Part shown: in pieces, positions 16,728 through 25,276 of the stretch
Layout: every line of letters begins with the position of its first letter
Position numbering within the stretch: the stretch's first letter is position 1
Assembly (NCBI GenBank): GCA_016927495.1
Contig: JAFGMP010000258.1
Location: forward strand, 1-42,361
Source: Candidatus Latescibacterota bacterium
GTDB lineage: Bacteria; Latescibacterota; Latescibacteria; Latescibacterales; Latescibacteraceae
Direction of reading: 5' to 3'
DNA length: 42,361 bases
Position numbers and translations under genes: made by a program
Notes under the pieces: model-generated
Seen by the model: the letters and a program-made list of their open reading frames with translations, nothing else
What the model was told of the DNA's origin: nothing
The model's database searches: none

Positions 16728-18311
16728 TTACCAGAATTTAGCATATATAGCGCACATGACCGCAATCCATATTGCACACCAGATCCATAGATTTTTATAC
16801 CATGGATATCCGCCGGATATTTCTTCTTCCGGCAACTTCATCATGGAGGGCTTCCAAACCAGTCCTTCCACGTTTTCTTTTTTTGGCTGTTCGGTTTTCA
16901 GGCTCACAACAATTGCAAATACAAACGAAAACAGAAATACAATGCCCGCAAGATTGAACTCGTTCATCTGCCAGCCGAGTCTTATTTCCGCTAATCGCAA
17001 AACATACGGCAGGACGAACAAGGGAAAGCACAAGGCCAGCGTCAGAAATGCCGCTTTCTCAGTCATTCGTTTCCAGAGTATGGCAAGAATGAAAACAGAA
17101 GCGACCGGTCCGGCAAAGAAAAACCAGCATTTCTGGAAGAACTCGAATATTGTGGGAAATTTTCCGACAACTGGAGCCCATAAACCACCGAGAATAAGGA
17201 CAACCGTGCTGCAGATACGGCCGACTCTGATCAATGTATCATCCGAAACATCGGTTCTGATCTTGTGATATAATTCCAGTGTGAACAAAGTTGATGCCGA
17301 ATGAACAAGCGCTTCAATAGTGCTCATAACAGCACCACACAATCCGGCGAGTATCAATCCACGAAAACCGGTCGATACTAACGCTTTGACCACAAACGGA
17401 TAAGCCATGTCGGGGCTTTCGAGATTCGGATTCAGTGCATATGCAATAAGTCCCGGGAATTCGATTGCCATTGTTGAAATTATTATGAGGAAACCGGTTA
17501 GAATAATACCCATCTTACCATCCCAGCGCGACTTTGCACCGAGACAACTTTGTATCATTGGCTGGCTGGTGCACCAGTACCAGATATTGACAGGGATGGT
17601 CAGAACGAGGATCGCTGTCCAGGGAATTTCCGGATGGCTTAAAGGCTGTATAAGGTGCGCTCGTTCACCGGTACCTACAATTGCGCTGAACCCACCGTCG
17701 ATAGTCATCATCCCCAACACCGACACAAGCACGCCGCCACCGAGAAGGAGAACACCCTGGAGGAGCTGTGTCCATGCCACGGAAATCAAACCGCCGAACA
17801 CCGTATAACTCCCGGCGACTATGACCATCAGCCAGATACCGGCAAGTTTATTCAACCCGAAAATCTGTTCCAGCAGAAATCCACCGGTGTAAACAACACC
17901 TGCCAGCATAATGAAAACAAGCGCGAAAATACTGATCACCGCATAAATGTTTCTCGGACCGCTCCCGAAACGTAATTCAAGGTATTGAGGAATGGTTATA
18001 ATACGTTTGTTCAGATAGACGGGAATAAAAATCCAAAGCATAATCAGCATGGAGACAAAATTTGCCAGCTCCCAGTTGAACACAGGAGCGCCCCACTTGT
18101 AGGTAAATCCGCATGATCCGATAAACTGTTCGGTGCTGACCGAGGAGGCGAGCATGCTGAATCCTATGAGATAAAACGGAAGTTTGCCTGATGTGACAAA
18201 GTAATCCCGGGCTGATTCTTTTTTTTTCCTGCCCACAAAAAAACCAATGAATGTTACGATTACAAAATAGGAAACAAATATTATCATATCCGGTAATCCA
18301 ATATCCCACAT
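16728..18311 (-). CDS. sodium:solute symporter (SSS family), divergent subtype
   Basis: 527 aa with about 13 hydrophobic segments. GAGGAG lies 8 nt before the ATG at 18311. It has the SSS hallmarks SARDYFVTSGKLPFYLIGFSM, VFGGLISVAWTQLL and GAVMSTIEALVHSASTLFTLELY. The last places serines where Na+ binds in the family, but the sequence is clearly different from the two near-identical symporters at 6946 and 9949, and shorter. It lies 25 nt downstream of an exported ceramidase-like gene. It probably imports the product of the exported enzymes upstream. Confidence 0.92.
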   Translation of the reverse strand: MWDIGLPDMIIFVSYFVIVTFIGFFVGRKKKESARDYFVTSGKLPFYLIGFSMLASSVSTEQFIGSCGFTYKWGAPVFNWELANFVSMLIMLWIFIPVYLNKRIITIPQYLELRFGSGPRNIYAVISIFALVFIMLAGVVYTGGFLLEQIFGLNKLAGIWLMVIVAGSYTVFGGLISVAWTQLLQGVLLLGGGVLVSVLGMMTIDGGFSAIVGTGERAHLIQPLSHPEIPWTAILVLTIPVNIWYWCTSQPMIQSCLGAKSRWDGKMGIILTGFLIIISTMAIEFPGLIAYALNPNLESPDMAYPFVVKALVSTGFRGLILAGLCGAVMSTIEALVHSASTLFTLELYHKIRTDVSDDTLIRVGRICSTVVLILGGLWAPVVGKFPTIFEFFQKCWFFFAGPVASVFILAILWKRMTEKAAFLTLALCFPLFVLPYVLRLAEIRLGWQMNEFNLAGIVFLFSFVFAIVVSLKTEQPKKENVEGLVWKPSMMKLPEEEISGGYPWYKNLWIWCAIWIAVMCAIYAKFW

Positions 18312-18336
18312 AAACAGCTCCTCATCTCATATATCA

Positions 18337-19875
18337 TTACCACAATGCATTGATAGCTTCAACAGTTTCATTGACCAGAACCTGTCCTCCTATAGGACCG
18401 ATTCTGGTGACCATAGCGCTGTATCCGCCACCGGGAATGGCTCTTGCTGTCGGCAGATAACCGCACGAATCACCACTCAATTGAATCACGAATGTCTGTG
18501 CAGCTTTACTTCGGGCAGTTATCCTGAAACCGTAATCCAGATATAATTCAAAAGGATTTGTGGCAAAAGCCACATCGCCAAGCCTGATAACATGAAGTTC
18601 CATCGAATAAAAGGGATCATTATTCTGATTTTTGTATTTTTCAACCAGCGCCTGTTTCTTTTTAACTATGCCGAAATCGGTGATTTTGTTGTCCCATGGA
18701 CCAAATTCTTTTGTTTTTTCATTGTCCTCGATAATTTTTAAAAAACGATTCCATGCAGTATCAGGGGAATTCGGATCATCCGGTTCACGGGACATTATTT
18801 CCTCAACGATCGCGAGCGCTTCTTGATATTCTTTTTCGCTGACTCTCCGCGTGGGCAGTTTGATCTCTTTTACTGTATGACCGAAAACCACGTTTGTTTG
18901 AATGTTTTCTTTCGCGGATGGATACACTACGTCAACGGCACGGGCGATTCTTTTCCCGATTTCGATTATGCCCGGGACATCCCACATATTGGGTTCCCCT
19001 TTATAATTACGAACCAAATCACGGGGTGACTGGTCTCCGGCCGCACCGCATTGAGTCAATACAAACAAATCCTCGGAATATTTTGCCTTCAATTGTTTTC
19101 TGACCTCGCTCCAGTAATCGGACGAAACGTAATATTTTGCTTCCGTTACCTGTGACGGGCATGATACGTTGAGAACAATTCCGGTGAGCTTTTTATCCGT
19201 GTTCCAACAGAACAGCATCTCCACTCCATGATCGCTCGGGCCTTCAAGGTCGATAAAATCCTCGGTATCGGAAGCGCCGTACATCTGTGCCCTGCCGTCG
19301 GCATACCGAACCCTGCGGCAATGTCCCACGACTGCTTGGCCAAGCTCCCAACTGATACCGCCCGGTTTACGTGCCTTCCATGCCTCAATAACGGCTTCGG
19401 CAACACGGTCGATGAATATGACCTCAAACTCAGCCCCTGTCGTTCCCTTTCCTTCCTCGACGTCATCACTCGTTCTTGGGCCTACATAGGGCGCGCTGTG
19501 GGTATGAGTTGCATTCAAAAAGAGTTTGCTGACATCGAAATCGGGAATTTCAACCGTTACCTTTTCCCTGATTTTATCCTGAACTTCTCTGTTAAAGCTT
19601 ATGACATCGCACGATACCATTATAGCCTGTTCTTTCACACTTCCTTCAGCCCGTGTTTCAAGAGCAAGAGCAGTAACTTTCAACGGACTCTGTACATATG
19701 TCGAAATACGTTTGTAATACTGGCCATACAGCGATACCGGTTTATCCGGAGTTATGTCTTTGCATGACCAGCCGATATATATCCGGCCCTTTTCCGATGC
19801 ATCGGAAATATCTGCGAAACTCATCATAACAACCATAACGGCAATTACAACAAAAAGCACAGTGATTTTGTCCAT
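18337..19875 (-). CDS. exported neutral-ceramidase-like hydrolase
   Basis: 512 aa. An SD GGAG precedes the ATG at 19875. Residues 1-27 are a signal peptide (hydrophobic core, then DASEKG). The mature part matches the N-terminal catalytic domain of neutral/alkaline non-lysosomal ceramidases: IGWSCKDITPDKPVSLYGQY, the zinc-binding LNATHTHSAPY, QCGAAGDQSP, which corresponds to the nucleophile block GDVSPN with its serine kept, and CGYLPTARAIPGGGY with the conserved tyrosine. It thus keeps the key residues its cytosolic relative at 11693 lacks. True substrate uncertain: the family is abundant in glycan-degrading bacteria, where amide-linked or glycosidic conjugates are plausible. Cotranscribed with the symporter that follows. 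Confidence 0.85.
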   Translation of the reverse strand: MDKITVLFVVIAVMVVMMSFADISDASEKGRIYIGWSCKDITPDKPVSLYGQYYKRISTYVQSPLKVTALALETRAEGSVKEQAIMVSCDVISFNREVQDKIREKVTVEIPDFDVSKLFLNATHTHSAPYVGPRTSDDVEEGKGTTGAEFEVIFIDRVAEAVIEAWKARKPGGISWELGQAVVGHCRRVRYADGRAQMYGASDTEDFIDLEGPSDHGVEMLFCWNTDKKLTGIVLNVSCPSQVTEAKYYVSSDYWSEVRKQLKAKYSEDLFVLTQCGAAGDQSPRDLVRNYKGEPNMWDVPGIIEIGKRIARAVDVVYPSAKENIQTNVVFGHTVKEIKLPTRRVSEKEYQEALAIVEEIMSREPDDPNSPDTAWNRFLKIIEDNEKTKEFGPWDNKITDFGIVKKKQALVEKYKNQNNDPFYSMELHVIRLGDVAFATNPFELYLDYGFRITARSKAAQTFVIQLSGDSCGYLPTARAIPGGGYSAMVTRIGPIGGQVLVNETVEAINALW

Positions 19876-19937
19876 TTTTTACTCCGGGATAAAGTTTGTT
19901 TGTTATCCAGTTAATTCGAAATAATTCCTTTTATTGA

Positions 19938-20002
19938 TCCGTGATTATCCGCATAATTTGTGTAAATCCGCGTTCTATTTTTTATGAGTATTCCGGGTTA
20001 AG
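19938..20002. repeat. short dispersed repeat, family 3, copy 1
   Basis: It matches 37766-37837 in the same orientation, sharing the blocks ATCCGC, CGTTCTATT and CCGG.TTAA at the same spacing. It lies in the gap between a Gfo/Idh/MocA gene and the exported ceramidase-like gene. Confidence 0.55.
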
Positions 20003-20014
20003 TAATCATTCAAA

Positions 20015-21163
20015 TCATACTTTGACCACTATCTGTTTATTTTGTGATTCCAGCGCTGCAGTGAACAGTCTGTGACTTAGCTCCGTCTCTTCGGGAGTCA
20101 CACATCCGGCAAATCTTTTCAACGGTTTTCCGTGTTTGAATTCGTAGAGAAATGCCGCCCACATCTGGAGAAGCGCATCGGAGAAACTCAGGGTGAAAAT
20201 GCCGCCACTTATGGTTTTAAACGCTGTTTCCTGCCCCGTATCGATGTGCTGCCAGGTCTGTGTGCCTCCGGTATACTCGAGTTTCTGCAGTAATTTCGGA
20301 TTTTTCGTTGAAAACCGTGCCGAGGCTTTTGTGCCTAATATCGACAGGTTCCATGAATTAGTTTCACCGGGTGCGATTCTGTGGGTTTTTAACGTCATGG
20401 GGAATATATTATCCCCGTCAGCGTTCTTTGTTTCACAGAAAAGCGTTGCATTATCCCATGTTTCGCACGGCACGATGTTTCCTTTGCCATCCGGCCGCTC
20501 AGTCACTATGTTCGAGAGAATAGCACGAACATTTAGAGGCCTCCATCCTGCACGGAACGGTACATGGCAAATATGCATGCCGAGATCGCCCATGCTGCCA
20601 TACTCGCCGTTGATGTCAAGTATCCGTTTCCAGTTTATAGGTTTTGCGGGATCAAGGTCGCTTGCATGAAAGAAACCGGCCTCGACCTCGATAATTTTCC
20701 CGAAAACATCGGATTCGATCATATTGCAAATCTGCTGAACCGCCGGGTAAAAAATAAAATGCGATGTGCAGCGAACAAAAGCTTCGGGATGGCTGCGAAT
20801 GGCGGAAAGTATATTTTTATTTGCATCGATGTTTATGCCAAACGGTTTCTCTCCGACGAGATGTTTGCCAGCCTCAATTGCCGCACAATACATTTCTTGA
20901 TGAAGGTTATGAGGCACGGCAATATAGACCACATCGACATCCGGATTTTCTATCAGTTCACGGTAATTTTGAGTAACCTGCCGTATCGAGGGAATGTTAT
21001 CCGTATACCATCCGGTCTTTTTCGGATCGGGTGTTCTGCTGCATATAGCTACGATCTCCGGCCTTATATTCATATCGGGAAGATGACACCAGCGTGCAGC
21101 GGCGCTGGCAAATTCACGGCCCATCATTCCGATTCCTATTATTCCAAAGCGGACGGTTTCCAC
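20015..21163 (-). CDS. cytosolic Gfo/Idh/MocA oxidoreductase
   Basis: 382 aa. The start is GTG (21163) with the strong SD AAGGAG just upstream, 28 nt after the previous gene. Residues 6-15 (GIIGIGMMGR) form the Rossmann dinucleotide site. EAGKHLVGEKPFG holds the catalytic Lys of the EKP motif. DLGMHICH supplies the acid and histidines expected in the C-terminal domain. No signal peptide. Members oxidise or epimerise sugars and cyclitols with NAD(P). Unlike the two exported Gfo-like proteins in the window it keeps every canonical residue, so it is the most likely working dehydrogenase of the cluster. Confidence 0.9.
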   Translation of the reverse strand: METVRFGIIGIGMMGREFASAAARWCHLPDMNIRPEIVAICSRTPDPKKTGWYTDNIPSIRQVTQNYRELIENPDVDVVYIAVPHNLHQEMYCAAIEAGKHLVGEKPFGINIDANKNILSAIRSHPEAFVRCTSHFIFYPAVQQICNMIESDVFGKIIEVEAGFFHASDLDPAKPINWKRILDINGEYGSMGDLGMHICHVPFRAGWRPLNVRAILSNIVTERPDGKGNIVPCETWDNATLFCETKNADGDNIFPMTLKTHRIAPGETNSWNLSILGTKASARFSTKNPKLLQKLEYTGGTQTWQHIDTGQETAFKTISGGIFTLSFSDALLQMWAAFLYEFKHGKPLKRFAGCVTPEETELSHRLFTAALESQNKQIVVKV

Positions 21164-21191
21164 AAGATCTCCTTATAATCAGATGATGTTT

Positions 21192-22361
21192 CTACTTAAA
21201 AATACTCTCGTCTATCCAGTCAGGGTGTGGGCACGGCGCTTCCCAGTTTTCGGGGACATCCTCGATCCTTACGAATCCGCCGTTATGTTCGAGATGCGAT
21301 TTAAATCCCGCGAGAAAAATGTTGGTCTTTTTCAGGATGTAGTCGTAGTCCCATATCATCTTGCGGGTTTCGAACAGACGCTGCATTTGAAGGACTGTCG
21401 GGAAAAACAGCGTGAACATACGCATGGCACGGTCGTTATAGGTCCAGTGGTTATCGATATCCCACCAGCCCCCATCGTAATAGATGCGCATGTTTGCATT
21501 CGATGCATATCCGGTCAACTGCTGCTGGGCAACCATGAACTTCTTGTCCTGCTTGCCGACTCCGGGAATATCGATCCCGTTGTATTGCAGAGTCAACAAG
21601 CCGTACTCCATCGTTTTACGCGATGTCAGAGTGACATTGTTCCACCAGCTATCCGCCTGGAAACTCACCTGGTTTACATCGAGGCCGAGAATTGCCAGCA
21701 GATAATACAAACCGTGGACACCGTGTGCCGGGTATTCGTAACCCGCCGAATTGTCAGAATTCGCGCCAAGGATGTTCTTGCCTTCCTTTAGAAGCTGTTC
21801 GACTTTACCGCGGGCAGTAACCGATTCCTTTATGAATTCACGCTCGTCGGTACACTGGATAGGGGTATTGTATTTTTTCGCCGTCTCGATCATTTGCCGT
21901 GCTGATTTCATGCTGTAGGCAAACGGTCGGTTGATGTGGCAGGGTATACCCGCTTCTAGATAGGGACGCGTCAATTGAGGCCACCATTTTACCTCGTAAA
22001 AACCGCCGAAGATCATACCGTCGACTTTCCCGACCATATCGTCGTAGTTTTTCACTGCTTCGCATCCGAATTCCTTTGCGTATGCGGCAGCAACCTCCGG
22101 GTCACGGTCCCAGCAGTGGGTGATTTTCATCCTGGTGGTTCGACCATACCATTCTTTCCCCGGTACGGGATTAATCATCGGCGACCAGATATCGTAGTTC
22201 AGATGACTACCGTCACCGACAGCGACAACACCGATATTAAGAAGTTCGCAGGTCGATGATGTACGTTTTGCGGCGGTTGCCGGGCCGACACTCAGCGCGG
22301 AGGCTGTACCTGCCGCAGCTGCTTTTCCAATAAAACTCCGTCGTGTATGATCATTATTCAT
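21192..22361 (-). CDS. Tat-exported Gfo/Idh/MocA-like protein with altered EKP motif
   Basis: 389 aa. AAGGA lies about 10 nt before the ATG at 22361. Residues 6-12 (TRRSFIG) followed by an Ala-rich stretch and ATA|A form a twin-arginine signal. NIGVVAVGDGSHLN stands for the Rossmann glycine loop. The EKP motif reads N-R-P (INRPF), so the catalytic lysine is replaced by arginine. YPAHGVHG supplies histidines. Tat export means it folds, probably with bound NAD(P), before leaving the cytoplasm. First gene of the long minus-strand run, overlapping nothing; 28 nt separate it from the next oxidoreductase. Catalysis uncertain. Confidence 0.85.
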   Translation of the reverse strand: MNNDHTRRSFIGKAAAAGTASALSVGPATAAKRTSSTCELLNIGVVAVGDGSHLNYDIWSPMINPVPGKEWYGRTTRMKITHCWDRDPEVAAAYAKEFGCEAVKNYDDMVGKVDGMIFGGFYEVKWWPQLTRPYLEAGIPCHINRPFAYSMKSARQMIETAKKYNTPIQCTDEREFIKESVTARGKVEQLLKEGKNILGANSDNSAGYEYPAHGVHGLYYLLAILGLDVNQVSFQADSWWNNVTLTSRKTMEYGLLTLQYNGIDIPGVGKQDKKFMVAQQQLTGYASNANMRIYYDGGWWDIDNHWTYNDRAMRMFTLFFPTVLQMQRLFETRKMIWDYDYILKKTNIFLAGFKSHLEHNGGFVRIEDVPENWEAPCPHPDWIDESIFK

Positions 22362-22679
22362 AATCCTGATTCCTTATCGTATAGTAAAGTGTGCAGTACT
22401 TGTTTTTTATAAAATTTGAATTTTTAAATGTCTGCTTTGAAGATTCACGTATTTCATTTAGTTACCAATAAAAAACAATATGGTTAAAGTAAAACATTAA
22501 CCTGGTATAATATTCTATCCTGTTGGACGTACGACGGTACACCCCTACATGGCTATTATCGATATTTTGTTGGGGCAGACCCCTGTGTCTGCCCTCTCCG
22601 GGTGCCCCCTTAATATTCATTTATTATGTCGGTTTTTGATCAGTCATATACCCGGTCTTAAAGCAGTTCATAATTGAAC
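22362..22679. other. 318-bp intergenic region
   Basis: No gene is seen. The side next to 22361 is AT-rich and must hold the promoter of the long minus-strand run, but no good -35/-10 pair stands out. The other half is GC-richer and holds the hairpin at 22573-22594. Confidence 0.4.
22573..22594. other. GC-rich hairpin
   Basis: A perfect 8-bp stem, GGGCAGAC / GTCTGCCC, with loop CCCTGT, 86 nt downstream of the aminotransferase stop. It lacks a T-run on either strand. It could be a terminator-like or a repeat-derived hairpin. Confidence 0.55.
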
Positions 22680-24044
22680 CTAATAACCGAAATGCTGTTC
22701 AGCTTCACCGATAGCTTCGTCGATAATATCCATGCATTTACCTGCAACATCGGTATCCATGACAATCGGTGGGCTCATACGTAATATATGCCCTGCCGGA
22801 ATCCATGCCAGCCCTTTTCTAAACGCGCTTTTATAAACATACTCTCCGGCTTTGTTAAATGGTTCTTTTGTAGTACGGTCTTTTACCAGTTCAACTCCCA
22901 TCAGGCAGCCTTTACACCTTACATCGCCGATTATGGGATGATTTTCCTTCATCGAATCGAGCCGCTTCACAAAGTAGTTTTCAAGCCTTTTGGCATTTTC
23001 CAGCAGGCCCTCCTCCTGAATCGCTTCAATGGAAGCGAGCGCCGCCGCACAGGCCATGGGATTTCCGCCGTAACTGGTGGAAGCGCTGATTGTCTCGATG
23101 GATTCGGCATACTCTTCTCTTACAATCATCGCCGTCACCGGAAAGCCGTTGCCAAAACCTTTGCCGAGGGTTACCACATCGGGAATAGTATCCCAGTGTT
23201 CCATGGCGAGAAAAGTTCCTGTCCTCCCCATGGATGTAAGTACCTCATCGGAAAACAGAAGTATATTGCGTTCATCGCACCATCGCCTCAGTTTCGGAAA
23301 AAAATCGTCCGGTGGAAAAATCGAACCTGCCCATCCCTGAATCGGTTCGAGTACAATGGCGGCAATCTGCCCGGTTGTACCTTCGAGTATGAATTCATCA
23401 TAGAATTTGAGGTATGCTTCTGTGTCGACTGACCCGTCCGTTCTTGTGAACAAAGGCCGGTATGTATTGGGGCGGGGGAGCATGTAAAATCCCGGTGCAC
23501 GGGTCGGGCCGTTGACAGGCTTCATTCGGGCGAGACTGATTGAATGCCCCGATTTGCCGTGGAAATCGGCAAAACATGACAGAAACTCATGTTTCCCGGT
23601 TGCCGCTCTGCATACACGCAGTCCGGCTTCAACCGCTGTTGTTCCGCTGTCATACAACTGCATGCCTGAAAGGTCTCCCGGGAGAATTTCTTTCAGCTTT
23701 TCCAGCAGTTTCACTTTTATGGGTGTGGTAAAATCATGGCAGTTCATCAATTGTCCGGCAGCTTTCTGAACAGCTTCGGTTACTTTCGGATGGCAGTGAC
23801 CAAGCGTTGTGACATATATGCCGGAAGAAAAGTCGAGATAGGTGTTGCCGTCCGCATCGGTGAGGGTGCAGCCGTAACCCTTTTCAAAAACTACAGGGAA
23901 AAGCTTCACCTGGCCTGAATACCCCTTCATGATGGCTGATGCTCTTCCATGAAGTTCACGGGATTTCGGGCCGGGAACCTCGGAAGTTCTAATGTCGGGA
24001 ATTTTATTGAGATCGACTTTTGCCCATTCAATCGAGTAACTCAT
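22680..24044 (-). CDS. class III aminotransferase (PLP)
   Basis: 454 aa. The ATG at 24044 overlaps the deoR stop as ATGA and has GGAGG 7 nt upstream, so a longer frame is rejected. It is a fold-type I, class III transaminase: DADGNTYLDFSSGIYVTTLGH, the PLP phosphate block YDSGTTAVEAGLR, VLEPIQGWAG, FSDEVLTSMGRTG, and Lys295 in TLGKGFGNG, which forms the Schiff base. Members act on omega-amino groups (GABA, ornithine, amino sugars) or as 2,2-dialkylglycine decarboxylases. The substrate cannot be fixed here. Overlap with a sugar-type repressor gene suggests an amino-sugar or aminocyclitol role, which is only inference. Confidence 0.9.
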   Translation of the reverse strand: MSYSIEWAKVDLNKIPDIRTSEVPGPKSRELHGRASAIMKGYSGQVKLFPVVFEKGYGCTLTDADGNTYLDFSSGIYVTTLGHCHPKVTEAVQKAAGQLMNCHDFTTPIKVKLLEKLKEILPGDLSGMQLYDSGTTAVEAGLRVCRAATGKHEFLSCFADFHGKSGHSISLARMKPVNGPTRAPGFYMLPRPNTYRPLFTRTDGSVDTEAYLKFYDEFILEGTTGQIAAIVLEPIQGWAGSIFPPDDFFPKLRRWCDERNILLFSDEVLTSMGRTGTFLAMEHWDTIPDVVTLGKGFGNGFPVTAMIVREEYAESIETISASTSYGGNPMACAAALASIEAIQEEGLLENAKRLENYFVKRLDSMKENHPIIGDVRCKGCLMGVELVKDRTTKEPFNKAGEYVYKSAFRKGLAWIPAGHILRMSPPIVMDTDVAGKCMDIIDEAIGEAEQHFGY

Positions 24045-24808
24045 CGTGCTGCCTCCACTATATGTGTCATTGTGTTGAATTCTTTCATTAATTCTTTTTT
24101 CATGCCGGGTGTTGTAATCCATATATCGAAATCGTTAAGATTGCCATAGGAAATGTAACCTTTTTTCCCGGTTTTGGTATGGTCTGCAAGCAGAATTTTT
24201 TGTGTGCCGCTTCGAAGCATAACCTGTGTAAGCCGTGCCTCGTCAGATGAGCCAACCATACATCTTCCGCTGTTGTCAATTGCATCGACACCGAGAAACA
24301 CCGTGTCAAAATGGAGTAGCTCAAGCATGTGTTCTGTCAGACTCCCCGACAACGAATAAAGGTCCGGATTGTATTCTCCGCCCAATATATGCAGTTTCAC
24401 ATGGTCATACCTGCTGAGTTCGGCTATCATGGCGAGCGAGTTTGTATAAACAGTGAGCGGTGATGTTTCGCCAATATATGTAGCAAGATGATATGTGGTC
24501 GAACCGTCGTTGATGAGAACTACATCACCGGATTTCACCATGTGTCTTGCTGTTTTACCGATAGCCTGTTTCAAATCGAAATTTAGAGCGACTTTTTTAT
24601 AATAGCCGGTTTCCATTGAGGCACGGCCTGAGGCGAGACATCCTCCATGTGTTCTGATAATAGCACCCGCCATAAAAAGTTGATGTAGATCCCTTCGTAT
24701 GGTAAGAGAGGAAACACCAAGAATTTCCGCAAGCTCGTCGACATGGAATTCCTTCTGCATGGCACGGAGGATGGCGAGTATTTCTTTCTGGCGTTCTTGT
24801 GGTTTCAT
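24041..24808 (-). CDS. DeoR-family transcriptional regulator
   Basis: 255 aa from the ATG at 24808 (an in-frame ATG at 24853 would add 15 residues; neither has a good SD). Residues 5-55 are the DeoR winged helix-turn-helix (ERQKEILAIL...VDELAEILGVSSLTIRRDLHQL). The rest is the DeoR sensor domain: ALNFDLKQAIGKTA, DVVLINDGSTTYHLA and LHILGGEYN, which binds a phosphorylated sugar in known members. The repressor is released when such an intermediate accumulates. It overlaps the aminotransferase start by 4 nt and is divergent from the plus-strand sugar operon. It therefore likely controls both. Confidence 0.9.
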   Translation of the reverse strand: MKPQERQKEILAILRAMQKEFHVDELAEILGVSSLTIRRDLHQLFMAGAIIRTHGGCLASGRASMETGYYKKVALNFDLKQAIGKTARHMVKSGDVVLINDGSTTYHLATYIGETSPLTVYTNSLAMIAELSRYDHVKLHILGGEYNPDLYSLSGSLTEHMLELLHFDTVFLGVDAIDNSGRCMVGSSDEARLTQVMLRSGTQKILLADHTKTGKKGYISYGNLNDFDIWITTPGMKKELMKEFNTMTHIVEAAR

Positions 24809-24896
24809 AGTATAATAGTATAATGTCGGTTCAGTATTGCATTCTATAATCATACCCTAAAATTACAAAAATGAAAATTTTAATCATGAATAATGT

Positions 24897-24925
24897 ACAA
24901 TATTATCATTCAAGCTAAATATCAA
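24897..24925 (-). promoter_or_regulatory. candidate promoter of deoR-aminotransferase operon
   Basis: On the minus strand TTGATA and TATTGT are separated by 17 bp, about 40 nt upstream of the ATG at 24853. The match is moderate and the region AT-rich. Confidence 0.3.
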
Positions 24926-25040
24926 GTATTATTTTTATGTAGTCGTAAAAAATATTGAAAATCAATTATGTATATAATATGTTGAAATATAATACTTTAT
25001 GTAAGTTATTCAAAATAAATTCAATTCCATTTTTTTCATC

Positions 25041-25069
25041 TTGACATTTTTACATTATTATCTTACAAT
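25041..25069 (+). promoter_or_regulatory. near-consensus sigma-70 promoter
   Basis: TTGACA (6/6) and TACAAT (5/6) are separated by exactly 17 bp. It points to the plus-strand operon, with a start near 25076 and a leader of about 200 nt. Best sigma-70 promoter in the window. Confidence 0.65.
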
Positions 25070-25075
25070 GAGAAA

Positions 25076-25085
25076 AATGATCATT
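25076..25085. promoter_or_regulatory. palindrome at predicted transcription start
   Basis: AATGATCATT is a perfect 10-bp palindrome placed exactly at the predicted start of the promoter at 25041-25069. It could be the operator for the divergent DeoR-type repressor, though short AT-rich palindromes arise by chance. Confidence 0.3.
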
Positions 25086-25113
25086 ATAGTGTTGTCATGG
25101 ATTATAAACGATT

Positions 25114-25176
25114 TGTCACTCTGAGTGCACCGGAGAGTTAAAAAAAACGAGATCCTTCACTTTGTTCAGGATGACA
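25114..25176. repeat. dispersed imperfect palindrome, copy C (inverted)
   Basis: 63 bp, TGTCA to TGACA. It matches copies A and B in reverse orientation: GAGATCCTTCACTTTGTTCA here is the complement of their left arm. It lies in the untranslated leader of the plus-strand operon and would form a hairpin in the RNA. Confidence 0.8.
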
Positions 25177-25250
25177 AAATTATGGGATGACAAAATATAT
25201 GTATGAAAAATATATGGATAACAAAGTTTATGGATGACGAAATTTTATGG
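25171..25250. repeat. five degenerate tandem 15-17 bp units
   Basis: Units begin at 25171, 25187, 25203, 25218 and 25234. The consensus is about ATGACAAAATTTATGG. The array begins inside the last bases of palindrome copy C and ends 26 nt before the chosen start codon of the amidohydrolase gene, so it lies in the leader. The ATG inside the last unit (25247) is in frame with that gene but has no SD. Confidence 0.7.
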
Positions 25251-25276
25251 TAGGAAAACACCAGGGAGAATTATCC

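Noticed and set aside
20564-21178. 204-codon plus-strand frame
   Set aside because: Antisense to the Gfo/Idh/MocA gene, with no SD or recognisable motif.
22573-22594. Intrinsic terminator of the aminotransferase gene
   Set aside because: The stem is good but no T-run follows on either strand, so it is listed only as a hairpin.
24041-24853. Longer DeoR protein from the ATG at 24853
   Set aside because: Possible, but the extra 15 residues are not typical of the family, and neither start has a clear SD; kept as an alternative.
25171-25250. CRISPR-like array
   Set aside because: The units are 15-17 bp, adjacent and degenerate, with no spacers and no cas genes nearby.
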